A stretch of DNA of 64,000 bases from Chromatium okenii. GTDB taxonomy: Bacteria; Pseudomonadota; Gammaproteobacteria; Chromatiales; Chromatiaceae. This document shows positions 1-8,963 of the stretch, in pieces. Made by a program: the position numbers and the translations under genes. The notes beneath the pieces were generated by a model, which had not been told where the DNA came from, did not search any database, and was given only the letters and a program-made list of their open reading frames with translations. Where the stretch lies: the NCBI RefSeq assembly GCF_002958735.1, contig NZ_PPGH01000035.1:336001-400000 (forward strand), written 5' to 3'. The stretch's first letter is position 1. Each line of letters opens with the position of its first letter.

Positions 1-19
1 AGTCGCGCAGGGCGCACCA
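1..19 (+). tRNA. 3' end of a tRNA gene, possibly tRNA-Arg
   Basis: The first 19 bases read as the end of the T loop, the 3' side of the T stem (CGCGC), a seven-base acceptor strand AGGGCGC, discriminator A and an encoded CCA. An intrinsic terminator follows at once, as is usual for a tRNA. The acceptor strand matches what I remember of gammaproteobacterial tRNA-Arg(UCU), but the anticodon lies outside the window, so the identity is a guess. Confidence 0.55.
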
Positions 20-27
20 AACAAATC

Positions 28-64
28 AAGCGGTTATCGTTCATTCGATAGCCGCTTTTTTTGT
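28..64 (+). terminator. Intrinsic terminator after the tRNA
   Basis: A 12-bp stem (AAGCGGTTATCG against CGATAGCCGCTT, one G-U pair) with a six-base loop runs into an uninterrupted T tract. It ends the transcript of the partial tRNA. Confidence 0.85.
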
Positions 65-209
65 GCTCGATGCTATGGAGACAGCCATGCTCCGAAATGT
101 GTATCAATCTTTTACGCAATAGAAAACGCCTATTTTCTGCTGACATCTAAACCAATGATCAACACTGGAGTATTAATAGTTTTCGTGATTCGCTAGATTG
201 GCGCTGGTT

Positions 210-434
210 TTAGGCAGCAATTTGCTGTGGCTTTGTTTGCGCTTCGGGATAAGGTCGCCCCATTTTTTTACAAGCTGCTAACCAAGATTCCATTGCTTGC
301 TCCATTTCCTTAGCTGCCTCTTGTTGAGTATCACCAAAGGCAGAACAGCCCGGCAAATCAGGAGCAGTAGCAATAAATCCTTGGTCTTCATCGCTCCAAA
401 AAATTTGAACCAGATATTTAAGACTGTTATCCAT
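210..434 (-). CDS. hicB: HicB-family antitoxin
   Basis: 74 residues. The sequence is a short HicB fold: an N-terminal strand (KYLVQIFWSDEDQGFIATAP), the conserved D-L-P-G-C-S-A-F-G turn, then a helix rich in Glu and Ala (EAAKEMEQAMESW). In the family this domain binds and neutralises the HicA ribonuclease and represses the operon. Its start overlaps the end of the upstream hicA by 8 bp, giving translational coupling in the order toxin then antitoxin. No separate DNA-binding domain is visible, as in the short HicB type. The module sits next to a tRNA gene, a common landing site for accessory genes. Confidence 0.85.
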   Translation of the reverse strand: MDNSLKYLVQIFWSDEDQGFIATAPDLPGCSAFGDTQQEAAKEMEQAMESWLAACKKMGRPYPEAQTKPQQIAA

Positions 435-663
435 ACTTATTTACCATAGCAATAAGTTGATGCGCCTGATAGGGCTTAATGTATCCGTCACGGTCTTGAA
501 AATTGAGTAAAACAGGTTCATTTACATATCCATAAGTTCGATGAGAACCCTTACCACCTTTCCATTGAAAACCAAGTGCTTCAGCAATCAGACAAGCATC
601 TTCAAAACGCACAGCTTTTGGGTTGGCAAGCAATCCAGCAATACGTTTATCATTTTTCGACAT
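427..663 (-). CDS. hicA: HicA-family toxin (mRNA interferase)
   Basis: 78 residues from the ATG at 663. A longer reading frame begins at 705, but that start lies inside the terminator stem at 705-732, so I prefer the internal Met followed by SKNDKR. The protein has the HicA pattern: a predicted helix, then G-G-K-G-S-H-R-T-Y with the catalytic His, and a C-terminal KPYQAHQLIAMV helix. HicA proteins have a double-stranded-RNA-binding-like fold and cleave mRNA when free of HicB. The partner gene follows directly with an 8-bp overlap. Confidence 0.85.
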   Translation of the reverse strand: MSKNDKRIAGLLANPKAVRFEDACLIAEALGFQWKGGKGSHRTYGYVNEPVLLNFQDRDGYIKPYQAHQLIAMVNKYG

Positions 664-704
664 TGATGAGTTTTCTGTTTGATTTGCGGATTTACATTGC
701 AACA

Positions 705-732
705 AAAACGCCCCGTTAATGCGGGGCGTTTT
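705..732. terminator. Bidirectional intrinsic terminator
   Basis: An 11-bp perfect stem (AAAACGCCCCG against CGGGGCGTTTT) with a six-base loop. It has A and T tracts on opposite sides, so it could stop transcripts in either direction. It most likely ends the reverse-strand gene at 861-1424 before hicA. Confidence 0.75.
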
Positions 733-860
733 CTATTCATTCAGTCAAGCAATTCGTGGAGTATTTCGGAATTAAGATTCAGCGAATAAATAGGGTTCTC
801 ACTGCTGTTCCTAATCTATCGTCAGTTTTGCAAGCTACTATAAACTTGCTCAATTAAACT

Positions 861-1424
861 TCAGGACTTAAATGTCTTAACAGACATAATTTTTCCATTC
901 CCACCTCCCATACTAGTCACAGCAACGTCTACGCGAGCCATAGAGGTAATTCCGCCACCGCCAAAAATGACGAATACATACGAACAAGCCATACCTTGCA
1001 ATTCAGGCATAGGAATCTTGTTCCAATACCACTCTTGTAGACCGTTATCAGAGCGATACTTTTTATAATCCTCTTGAGCTGTAGAACCAGATTGTCGCGC
1101 AATATGTGCTCCAAACACCCGTCCTCCTCCTTTACCTACTGCAAACTCACATCCGCTAAATGGTCCCGAAGCAACCCAAGTTTGTTGACCGCTGGCATAT
1201 CCTACTACTGCCTGACTTTCCGCGTAGGGAACCCAGAGACCGTTATTATCTACTCCGTCTTCACGTTTAAGCGTGACTTTTTCTTCTTCCAAGACAATTA
1301 AAAACCCATACTCTTTAACAATTACACCGTCTGAGTTGTTCGGTGCTCTAGCACCAAGCCTACTATCAAGCGAGATTGCTTTTCCAATAAGCGTAATCAA
1401 ATTTGCTGGCGTCGGAATCATCAT
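861..1424 (-). CDS. Possible CNF1/BLF1-like glutamine deamidase
   Basis: 187 residues, no signal peptide or membrane segment. I do not recognise a named family over the full length. The middle holds an S-G-C motif (Cys92) followed 15 residues later by His107 in the sequence VFGAHIA. In the toxins CNF1 and BLF1 the catalytic pair is a Cys in an S-G-C turn and a His 15 (CNF1: C866/H881) or 12 (BLF1: C94/H106) residues on, so the arrangement fits that deamidase fold. The gene lies 244 bp downstream of clpV on the same strand, which would suit a type VI effector, but a cytoplasmic house protein is equally possible. The function is inference from one motif. Confidence 0.45.
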   Translation of the reverse strand: MMIPTPANLITLIGKAISLDSRLGARAPNNSDGVIVKEYGFLIVLEEEKVTLKREDGVDNNGLWVPYAESQAVVGYASGQQTWVASGPFSGCEFAVGKGGGRVFGAHIARQSGSTAQEDYKKYRSDNGLQEWYWNKIPMPELQGMACSYVFVIFGGGGITSMARVDVAVTSMGGGNGKIMSVKTFKS

Positions 1425-1668
1425 AATCTCCTAAGAATTAAAGTACAAAATTTGGTAGTGCCCCGATCAATAGGGCTAAGTTTTCTTAGTGCTTTGTAAA
1501 AGAAAGATAAAAATCAATTTTTTCCTGTTGGTTTGAGCACTGCCAACTTTTCTTTTAGTTCTAATGCTCGACAACAAAAATCAACAGAATAAGTTATTTG
1601 TTTTTTACTCCATGCTTATAAAATCATTTTGTGTTGGAATTACTATATTAACTTAGTGTACTCAAAAA

Positions 1669-4368
1669 TTACTCAAACCCATAGCCAAATTCACCCGCAA
1701 TCACGCTCACATGCACCCGTTCAATCGGCTTGCCTTCCATCATCCGCGTTAAAAATTCCTCGCTGATTTTCGGCAACACCGTATTAGTGAGAATGGCATC
1801 AATCATCCGCCCGCCGCTCTCCAATTCCGTACAGCGTGATGCAATGAGTTTAATCACCTCATCATCATAAGTAAACGGCACTTTATGATTGTCTTGCACT
1901 CGCCGCGCAATCCGTCCCAACTGCAATCGCGCAATCGCGCCAATCATTTCGTCATTCAGCGGATAATACGGAATCGTTACTAAACGACCCAATAATGCTG
2001 GCGGAAATACTTTTAACAACGGTTCACGCAGCGCCTTCGCAATATCTTCCGGTTCTGGCATCAATTCAGGATCGGCACACAAGCGGCTAATCAATTCGGT
2101 TCCGGCATTGGTGGTCAATAAAATCAGCGTGTTTTTGAAATCAATCACCCGCCCTTCGCCGTCTTCCATCCAGCCTTTATCAAACACCTGAAAGAAAATC
2201 TCATGCACATCTGGATGTGCTTTTTCGACTTCATCCAATAAAACGACTGAATACGGACGCCGCCGCACTGCTTCGGTTAAAACGCCACCTTCGCCATAAC
2301 CGACATAGCCGGGTGGCGCACCTTTTAAGGTCGAAACCGTATGCGCTTCTTGATATTCACTCATATTGATGGTGATGATATTTTGTTCACCGCCATATAA
2401 CACTTCTGCCAGCGCCAGCGCCGTTTCCGTTTTACCAACGCCAGAAGTTCCCGCCAACATAAAAACGCCAATCGGTTTATTTGGATTATCCAATTTAGCG
2501 CGAGAGGTTTGAATACGCCGCGCAATCATATCGAGCGCATGACGTTGTCCAATAATGCGCTGTTCCAACGTATCGGCTAATTTCAAAATCGATTCCACTT
2601 CATTCTTCACCATCCGCCCCACCGGAATTCCCGTCCAGCTTTCGACGACGGCAGCGACGGCCTGATGATCGACGGTCGGCAAAATCAGCGGATGATCGCC
2701 TTGCAGCGCGTGCAGTTGCGCTTGTAACCCTTTGAGTTCACTCAATAATGCAGCGCGGTCATCCGCAGTTAATTCTGGTGTCGTCGTGTCCGCAGCGGCT
2801 GGCGTGTCCACTGTGCCAGCAACGCCGCGCAGTCGCGCTCGCAGCGCCAAAATCTGCGTCACCAGCGCCTTTTCCTGTTCCCAGCGCGTTTCAATGTCCG
2901 CTAGATGTGCTTGTTCTGTCGTGAATTTTTCCGTCGCCACCGTCTCCCGCTCGGCAGTGTCAATCCCGACCACCGTCTCGCGGCGAATGATCGCCAATTC
3001 ATTCTCCAGCGCCGCAATCCGTTTGCGGCAATCGTCCACTTCCGGCGGGACGGCGTGTTGGCTGATCGCAACACGAGCGCAGGCGGTATCCAGCAAACTC
3101 ACTGATTTATCAGGCAATTGTCGCGCCGGAATGTAGCGATGTGACAGCCGCACTGCCGCCTCCAGCGCCTCATCCAGCACCTGCACGCGATGATGCTGCT
3201 CCATCGTCGTCGCCACGCCGCGCATCATCAAAATCGCCTTGTCTTCGCTCGGTTCCTCAACCTGCACCACCTGAAAACGCCGCGTCAGTGCTGGGTCTTT
3301 TTCAATGTGCTTTTTATATTCCGCCCACGTCGTCGCCGCGACCGTGCGCAACGTGCCCCGCGCCAGCGCCGGTTTCAACAAATTCGCTGCATCGCCCGTG
3401 CCCGCTGCGCCACCCGCGCCGACCAGCGTATGTGCCTCATCTATAAAGAGAATGATCGGTTTTTGCGACGCTTGGACTTCCTCAATCACCGAGCGCAGCC
3501 GCTGCTCAAATTCGCCTTTCATGCTCGCGCCCGCTTGCAGCAGCCCGACATCCAAGGTGCGCAGCGTCACGTCTTTGAGCGGCGGCGGCACATCGCCAGC
3601 AACGATTTTGTGCGCAAAACCCTCCACGACGGCGGTTTTGCCCACGCCCGCCTCGCCGGTCAAAATCGGATTGTTCTGGCGACGGCGCATCAAAATATCG
3701 ACGATCTGGCGGATTTCGGCGTCGCGCCCGACGATGGGATCGAGCTTGCCGCTGCGGGCTTGTTCAGTTAAATCAACGGTGAAGCGTTGCAGCGCCTCCT
3801 GTTTACCCATTGACGCAGGCGCAATCGCGCCGCTGGTTTCACCGGGCGCGGCGCCGCCGATTTGCGAACCATCCTGCGCCGTCATCGTTTCTTCTGGTGA
3901 ACCGCCGACGATTTCACCAAAACGTTCACATAACGTTTCGAGTTTAATTTTATCGAATTCTTTAGAAATCGCTGGCAAGGTATTCCGCAAGCCGGGCGTT
4001 TTCAAAATACCAAGCACCAGATAACCGGTGCGCACCTGCGATTCTTTGAACATCAGCGAGCCGTAAACCCAGCCGCGTTCGACCGTTTCCTCAACATGCG
4101 CCGACAGATCGGAAATTGACGTGGAACCACGCGGCAGACGATCCAACGCCTCGGTGATGTCTTTTGCCAACCGCGACGGTTCAAGATTAAATTGCTTAAT
4201 AATGCGATGTAAATCCGAATCCGGCACTTGCAGAATTTGATGAATCCAATGCACCAGCTCGACATAAGGATTGCCGCGCAACTTGCAAAATACCGTGGCG
4301 CTTTCAATGGCTTTATAACCAAGCCGATTAAGTTTGCCGAACAGGGCGACGCGACTGATTTCTGACAT
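1669..4368 (-). CDS. clpV: Type VI secretion ATPase ClpV/TssH
   Basis: 899 residues, the usual length for ClpV. It is a Clp/Hsp100 unfoldase that disassembles contracted TssB/TssC sheaths in the cytoplasm. Domains in order: a ClpV-type N domain (about 1-160); AAA+ module 1 with Walker A GEAGVGKT (238-245) and Walker B ILFIDE (306-311); a coiled-coil middle segment (about 440-560); AAA+ module 2 with Walker A GTSGVGKT (640-647) and Walker B VVLLDE (708-713); and a C-terminal D2-small domain. The Lys-Leu-Asn-Arg-Leu start of the N domain is unlike ClpB, which favours ClpV. No other type VI gene lies in the window, so it is isolated from any main cluster here. Confidence 0.9.
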   Translation of the reverse strand: MSEISRVALFGKLNRLGYKAIESATVFCKLRGNPYVELVHWIHQILQVPDSDLHRIIKQFNLEPSRLAKDITEALDRLPRGSTSISDLSAHVEETVERGWVYGSLMFKESQVRTGYLVLGILKTPGLRNTLPAISKEFDKIKLETLCERFGEIVGGSPEETMTAQDGSQIGGAAPGETSGAIAPASMGKQEALQRFTVDLTEQARSGKLDPIVGRDAEIRQIVDILMRRRQNNPILTGEAGVGKTAVVEGFAHKIVAGDVPPPLKDVTLRTLDVGLLQAGASMKGEFEQRLRSVIEEVQASQKPIILFIDEAHTLVGAGGAAGTGDAANLLKPALARGTLRTVAATTWAEYKKHIEKDPALTRRFQVVQVEEPSEDKAILMMRGVATTMEQHHRVQVLDEALEAAVRLSHRYIPARQLPDKSVSLLDTACARVAISQHAVPPEVDDCRKRIAALENELAIIRRETVVGIDTAERETVATEKFTTEQAHLADIETRWEQEKALVTQILALRARLRGVAGTVDTPAAADTTTPELTADDRAALLSELKGLQAQLHALQGDHPLILPTVDHQAVAAVVESWTGIPVGRMVKNEVESILKLADTLEQRIIGQRHALDMIARRIQTSRAKLDNPNKPIGVFMLAGTSGVGKTETALALAEVLYGGEQNIITINMSEYQEAHTVSTLKGAPPGYVGYGEGGVLTEAVRRRPYSVVLLDEVEKAHPDVHEIFFQVFDKGWMEDGEGRVIDFKNTLILLTTNAGTELISRLCADPELMPEPEDIAKALREPLLKVFPPALLGRLVTIPYYPLNDEMIGAIARLQLGRIARRVQDNHKVPFTYDDEVIKLIASRCTELESGGRMIDAILTNTVLPKISEEFLTRMMEGKPIERVHVSVIAGEFGYGFE

Positions 4369-4713
4369 GTTTTAGTCTTCTATTGACGAAATTTAATGGG
4401 TGAAAAAATCCCTTTAGCGGCGATTGCTGCCGCTAAACATCAATCAACATCAGTATAGTAAAGCTGCCTGAAATGCGATATTCACACCTGATTTTAGTGT
4501 GTCAAAATGATGTAGTTTTTCGAGCACACACGACGACTGACAAAATCGCCAATTCCAGTAAGGATAATCCTTTAATTCTCGAATTGACAACGCCAAATTT
4601 CAAATCTTTAAGCACTATAATTTTTATATTCGTTAACGGTTGTGATTAACCCGTTGCCAAGACTAGAATCATCGGTTTTCTCTTTTCAATTGCCGAATGC
4701 GGGTGGAGAGATT

Positions 4714-6048
4714 TTGACTACAGCTACAAATCTTCAGTATCAAATGACGCCCGGCGGTGCCTTGACTGGACGCTGGCGTGTGCCCGGCGATAAGTCGATT
4801 TCCCATCGCGCCATCATGTTGGCCGCCATTGCCGAGGGCGAAACGCGCATCAGTGGTTTTCTTGAAGGCGCCGACGCACTGGCGACGCTGGCAGTGTTTC
4901 GGCAGCTGGGCGTGAACATTGACGGTCCTGATGGCGGTCTGGTGCGGGTGCGCGGCGTGGGAATGCGCGGGCTGCAAGCGCCAGCCGAGGCACTTGATCT
5001 CGGCAATTCCGGCACGTCGATGCGGCTGTTGGCGGGATTATTTGCTGGTCAAACTTTTCCGGTGACGTTGACTGGTGACGTCTCGTTGTCACGGCGACCG
5101 ATGCGGCGCGTGACCGAACCGCTGGCGCTGATGGGCGCACAGATTGCGACCACTGCTGATGGCACTGCGCCGCTGGTGATCACGCCAACCGCGCAGCTAA
5201 AAGGCGTGGATTACGCGCTGCCGGTCGCCAGTGCGCAGGTGAAATCAAGCGTGTTGCTGGCAGGTTTATATGCCAACGGCGAAACCTGCGTCACTGAGCC
5301 AGCCCGCACCCGCGATCACACCGAGCGCATGTTGACCACTTTTGGTTATTCGATCCGGCGGCAAGGGCTGCGCGTGTGTCTGACTGGCGGCGGGAGATTG
5401 AGCGGTTGTCGGTTGACCATTCCGGCAGATATTTCATCCGCAGCGTTTTTCATGGTCGGCGCGAGCATTGCGCCGGGTTCTGACGTGTTACTGGAAGAAG
5501 TCGGCATCAATCCAACTCGCGTCGGCATCGTCAACATTTTGCGAGCGATGGGCGCAGACATCGAACTGATTGATCGGCGCACCGTCGGCGGTGAACCCGT
5601 GGCGGATATTCGCGTCTGTTATGCGCCCTTGAAAGGCATTCAAATTCCCGTCGATCAAGTGCCGCTGGCGATTGATGAATTCCCTGCCATTTTTATCGCG
5701 GCCGCCTGCGCTGAAGGCGAAACCATTCTGACCGGCGCAGCAGAATTGCGGGTGAAAGAGAGTGACCGAATCGCGGTCATGGCGAATGGGCTGGCGCAGT
5801 TGGGAATTGATGCCGAACCACGCCCAGACGGAATTCGTATCATCGGTGGTCAACTCGGCTCCACTGCCGCAACGGGCGCAATTGATGCGCACGGCGATCA
5901 TCGCGTGGCAATGGCGTTTGCGATGGCAGGTTTACGCGCCAGCGGCATCATTGAAATTCACGATTGCGCCAACGTCGAAACTTCATTTCCCGGTTTTGCC
6001 ACGCTCGCTGCGAACAGCGGATTAAATATCGTGGAGCAACGGGTGTGA
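4714..6048 (+). CDS. aroA: 3-phosphoshikimate 1-carboxyvinyltransferase (EPSP synthase)
   Basis: 444 residues from a TTG at 4714, preceded by GGTGGAG at 5-base spacing; an ATG at 4744 and a far upstream frame start at 4642 are alternatives. The enzyme joins shikimate 3-phosphate and phosphoenolpyruvate in aromatic amino-acid synthesis. Visible hallmarks are GDKSISHR near the start (phosphate-binding Lys), LGNSGTSMR, RRPMRRV, and DEFPA followed by ELRVKESDR. Its stop overlaps the start of cmk as GTGA, so the two are translationally coupled, and rpsA and ihfB follow on the same strand. Confidence 0.95.
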   Translation: MTTATNLQYQMTPGGALTGRWRVPGDKSISHRAIMLAAIAEGETRISGFLEGADALATLAVFRQLGVNIDGPDGGLVRVRGVGMRGLQAPAEALDLGNSGTSMRLLAGLFAGQTFPVTLTGDVSLSRRPMRRVTEPLALMGAQIATTADGTAPLVITPTAQLKGVDYALPVASAQVKSSVLLAGLYANGETCVTEPARTRDHTERMLTTFGYSIRRQGLRVCLTGGGRLSGCRLTIPADISSAAFFMVGASIAPGSDVLLEEVGINPTRVGIVNILRAMGADIELIDRRTVGGEPVADIRVCYAPLKGIQIPVDQVPLAIDEFPAIFIAAACAEGETILTGAAELRVKESDRIAVMANGLAQLGIDAEPRPDGIRIIGGQLGSTAATGAIDAHGDHRVAMAFAMAGLRASGIIEIHDCANVETSFPGFATLAANSGLNIVEQRV

Positions 6049-6713
6049 TTCCGGTCATCGTCATTGACGGACCAGCGGGCACGGGCAAGGGCACGATTGC
6101 CGCATTGCTGGCGGAACGGCTGGGTTGGCATTTGTTGGATAGCGGCGCGTTGTATCGGGTGCTGGGATTGGCGGCGCTGCAACAGCAAGTGTCATTTGAT
6201 GATGCAGCGGAATTGACGAAGTTGGCAGAAGCGCTGGCGCTGCAATTTGACGCCGGGCGGATATTTCTCGCTGGCGCAGAGGTGACTGACGCGATCCGCA
6301 CCGAGGCGGTCGGCATGGCGGCATCGCAGGTGGCGGCACATCCGCCAGTGCGCGACGCATTGTTGGATTGGCAACGCCAGTGCGCCCAATTGCCGGGGTT
6401 GATTGCCGATGGGCGCGATCTGGGAACGGTGGTATTTCCCGATGCCGCACTGAAGATTTTTTTGGATGCCAGCGCCGAAGTGCGGGCGAATCGACGCTAT
6501 AAACAGTTGATAGAAAAGGGTTTGAGTGCTAACCTTTTTGAACTGATTGCAGACATTCGTGAACGTGATGACCGCGATCGTAACCGTGCTGTTGCGCCTC
6601 TGTGCGCGGCAGCGGATGCGGTGATTGTGGACTCGACCACCTTGTCGATTGCAGCAGTGTTCGACCGAGTCTTGGAAGAGGTGAGGCGTGTCTTCCCGGA
6701 TTTGGTCTTGTGA
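6045..6713 (+). CDS. cmk: Cytidylate kinase
   Basis: 222 residues beginning with GTG, whose last two bases form the aroA stop; GGAG lies 8 bases upstream. The enzyme phosphorylates CMP and dCMP with ATP. The P-loop GPAGTGKGT is at residues 9-17, followed by DSGALYR (NMP-binding) and DGRDLGTVVFP, with the Arg-rich lid RERDDRDRNR near the C-terminus. Length and motifs are typical. The order cmk-rpsA-ihfB is standard in gammaproteobacteria. Confidence 0.95.
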   Translation: MIPVIVIDGPAGTGKGTIAALLAERLGWHLLDSGALYRVLGLAALQQQVSFDDAAELTKLAEALALQFDAGRIFLAGAEVTDAIRTEAVGMAASQVAAHPPVRDALLDWQRQCAQLPGLIADGRDLGTVVFPDAALKIFLDASAEVRANRRYKQLIEKGLSANLFELIADIRERDDRDRNRAVAPLCAAADAVIVDSTTLSIAAVFDRVLEEVRRVFPDLVL

Positions 6714-6747
6714 TCTGTCAAGATTAGCGAGACAGATTTAACCGACA

Positions 6748-6775
6748 GGTCGGTGCTGAGTTGCATCGGCCTTTT
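6748..6775 (+). terminator. Hairpin between cmk and rpsA
   Basis: A 9-bp stem (GGTCGGTGC against GCATCGGCC, two G-U pairs) with a six-base loop and a short TTTT tail lies 34 bases after cmk. It could be a weak terminator or attenuator, or part of the rpsA leader, which in E. coli is structured and used for S1 autoregulation. Confidence 0.5.
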
Positions 6776-6844
6776 CATTTCATTCATACCCCTCGCCCTG
6801 GATTAGGGCGGAATGGCGCGCCGTTCTCAGGATACTTGCATCCC

Positions 6845-8524
6845 ATGACCGAAAGCTTTGCCGAACTTTTTGAACAGAGTCTCAACACAACCCAGCTGCA
6901 GCCGGGCTCCATCCTCATCGGGACGGTCATTGAGATCACGGCGGACAATGTCGTGATTAACGCCGGACTCAAGTCCGAAGGCGTGGTGCCACGCAGTCAG
7001 TTCCTCAGCCCCGAAGGTGTGCTCGAAGTCGCGGTCGGCGATGAAGTCGCCGTGGCGCTTGACGCAGTGGAAGATGGCTTCGGGATTACCCGTCTGTCCC
7101 GCGAGAAGGCAAAACGCTTCGCGTCGTGGGATTTCTTAGAAAAGGCCTTTGAAAACGCCGAGACCGTGAAGGGCATGATTAACGGCAAGGTCAAGGGTGG
7201 TTTCACCGTTGAGCTGGGCGCAGTCCGTGCCTTCCTGCCGGGTTCATTGGTCGATGTCCGCCCCGTGCGCGATACCGCCTACCTCGAAGGCAAGGAGCAG
7301 GAATTCAAGGTCATCAAACTTGACCGCAAGCGCAACAATGTCGTGGTTTCGCGCCGCGCCGTTGTAGAAGAGGAATACAGCGCCGAGCGTGATAGCCTGC
7401 TGAAAAACCTCGAAGAAGGCATGGAAGTCAAGGCTGTCGTCAAGAATTTGACCGATTACGGTGCGTTCCTCGACATGGGCGGCATCGACGGCTTGCTGCA
7501 TATCACCGACATGGCATGGCGGCGCGTCAAGCATCCGTCCGAAGTGGTGGAAATCGGCGACGAAATCAGCGTCAAGGTGCTGAAATTCGACCGCGACCGT
7601 CAGCGCGTCTCGCTGGGTCTGAAGCAGATGGGCGAAGACCCGTGGGTCAACATTTCGCGTCGCTATCCTGAAAGCACCCGCGTTTTCGGCAAGGTCACGA
7701 ACATCGCTGATTACGGCTGCTTCGTGGAAATCGAAGAGGGCGTGGAAGGTTTGGTGCACGTTTCCGAAATGGATTGGACGAATAAAAACATCCATCCCAG
7801 CAAGATTGTCTCGCTCGGCGACAACGTGGAAGTGATGGTGCTGGACATCGACGAAGAGCGTCGCCGCATCTCGCTCGGCATCAAGCAGTGCGCGTTGAAT
7901 CCGTGGGATGAATTCGCAGTCACCCATAAAAAGGGCGATCACGTTTCCGGCAAAATCAAATCCATCACTGATTTCGGCATCTTCATCGGCTTGGATGGCG
8001 GCATCGACGGTTTGGTGCATCTGTCTGACATTTCGTGGGATGAAACTGGCGAACAGGCGCTGCGTCGCTACAAAAAGGGCGATGAGTTGGAAACCGTCGT
8101 GCTGTCGGTTGACCCAGAACGTGAGCGGATTTCGCTGGGTGTCAAGCAACTCGACCGCGATCCGTTCTCCAGTTTTGTCGCCATGCACGAAAAAGGCAGC
8201 GTCGTCACTGGGGTCGTTGCCGATGTAGACGCGAAGGGCGCGACCATCACGCTGGCAGATGGCGTGGAAGGTTATCTTCGCGCTTCCGAAATCAACCGCG
8301 ACCGCATCGAAGATGCTCGCGCAGTGCTCAAGGTTGGTGAGGAAATCGAAGCCAAGTTCCTCGGCGTGGATCGCAAAAACCGCACCCTTTCGTTATCAAT
8401 GAAAGCGAAGGACATGGAAGAAGAGCAATCGGCGATCAAGGGTTATTCGCGTGACGCTTCCAGCGGCACGAGCCTTGGCGACATTCTCAGAGAACAGATG
8501 GAAGAGGGACAGCGGGGGAATTAA
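6845..8524 (+). CDS. rpsA: 30S ribosomal protein S1
   Basis: 559 residues from the ATG at 6845 (E. coli S1 has 557). The start is chosen because [13 protein letters not shown] matches the conserved N-terminus; the upstream in-frame extension does not. Six S1 OB-fold repeats can be followed, most ending in a D-x-x-R-x-R-I/V-S-L-G pattern. S1 binds mRNA leaders and helps the 30S subunit start translation. No strong Shine-Dalgarno sequence precedes the start, which is also the case for E. coli rpsA. An upstream hairpin and the 131-base leader may serve autoregulation. Confidence 0.97.
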   Translation: MTESFAELFEQSLNTTQLQPGSILIGTVIEITADNVVINAGLKSEGVVPRSQFLSPEGVLEVAVGDEVAVALDAVEDGFGITRLSREKAKRFASWDFLEKAFENAETVKGMINGKVKGGFTVELGAVRAFLPGSLVDVRPVRDTAYLEGKEQEFKVIKLDRKRNNVVVSRRAVVEEEYSAERDSLLKNLEEGMEVKAVVKNLTDYGAFLDMGGIDGLLHITDMAWRRVKHPSEVVEIGDEISVKVLKFDRDRQRVSLGLKQMGEDPWVNISRRYPESTRVFGKVTNIADYGCFVEIEEGVEGLVHVSEMDWTNKNIHPSKIVSLGDNVEVMVLDIDEERRRISLGIKQCALNPWDEFAVTHKKGDHVSGKIKSITDFGIFIGLDGGIDGLVHLSDISWDETGEQALRRYKKGDELETVVLSVDPERERISLGVKQLDRDPFSSFVAMHEKGSVVTGVVADVDAKGATITLADGVEGYLRASEINRDRIEDARAVLKVGEEIEAKFLGVDRKNRTLSLSMKAKDMEEEQSAIKGYSRDASSGTSLGDILREQMEEGQRGN

Positions 8525-8594
8525 ACCCACCGTGTTGATGTAAATGCGGGGCGCGATGTCGCGTCCCGCGAGCTTTATTCTAGGACGCGACACC

Positions 8595-8900
8595 ATGACC
8601 AAATCGGAGCTGATCGACATTCTCGCCGCCGAACAAGACCAACTTTCTTCTAAGGATGTCGAGGTGGCGGTGCGCAAAATTATTGAACGCATGACCGCTG
8701 CGCTATCCTCTGGGGAACGCATCGAGATTCGTGGCTTTGGCAGTTTTTCGCTGCATTACCGTCCACCTCGCGTTGGACGCAATCCCAAAACCGGCGAGTC
8801 AGTGTCTTTAACCGGCAAAAATGCTCCGCATTTCAAGCCCGGAAAAGAACTGCGGGATCGGGTCAATGAGGCATTTCAAGAATCACGCGCAGCGAAATAA
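8595..8900 (+). CDS. ihfB: Integration host factor subunit beta
   Basis: 101 residues. The ATG at 8595 is preferred over an upstream frame start because [11 protein letters not shown] is the conserved N-terminus; AGGA lies upstream. It is one half of the DNA-bending IHF heterodimer. The family signature GFGSF-(x)[13 protein letters not shown], with the Pro that intercalates between bases, is intact. It lies 70 bp after rpsA, as in other gammaproteobacteria, and is followed by a strong terminator. Confidence 0.96.
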   Translation: MTKSELIDILAAEQDQLSSKDVEVAVRKIIERMTAALSSGERIEIRGFGSFSLHYRPPRVGRNPKTGESVSLTGKNAPHFKPGKELRDRVNEAFQESRAAK

Positions 8901-8930
8901 CACGCATCTTTTGCGTTTACACTATTCCAG

Positions 8931-8961
8931 TCACATCGCTATTGCGGTGTGACTTTTTTTT
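8931..8961 (+). terminator. Intrinsic terminator after ihfB
   Basis: A 9-bp stem (TCACATCGC against GCGGTGTGA, one G-U pair), four-base loop and eight Ts. It ends the aroA-cmk-rpsA-ihfB direction just before the convergent phoR. Confidence 0.9.
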
Positions 8962-8963
8962 GC

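Noticed and set aside
1..705. Prophage or integrative island at the tRNA
   Set aside because: Only a HicAB pair follows the tRNA end; no integrase, no repeat of the tRNA 3' end was seen nearby.
2732..4024. Several forward frames of 100-240 codons opposite clpV
   Set aside because: They are shadows of a clear 899-codon gene, without ribosome sites and with Arg/Pro/Ala-rich composition.
7244..8188. A 314-codon reverse frame opposite rpsA
   Set aside because: Shadow of the S1 gene; rich in His, Phe and Asp from the antisense of conserved codons.
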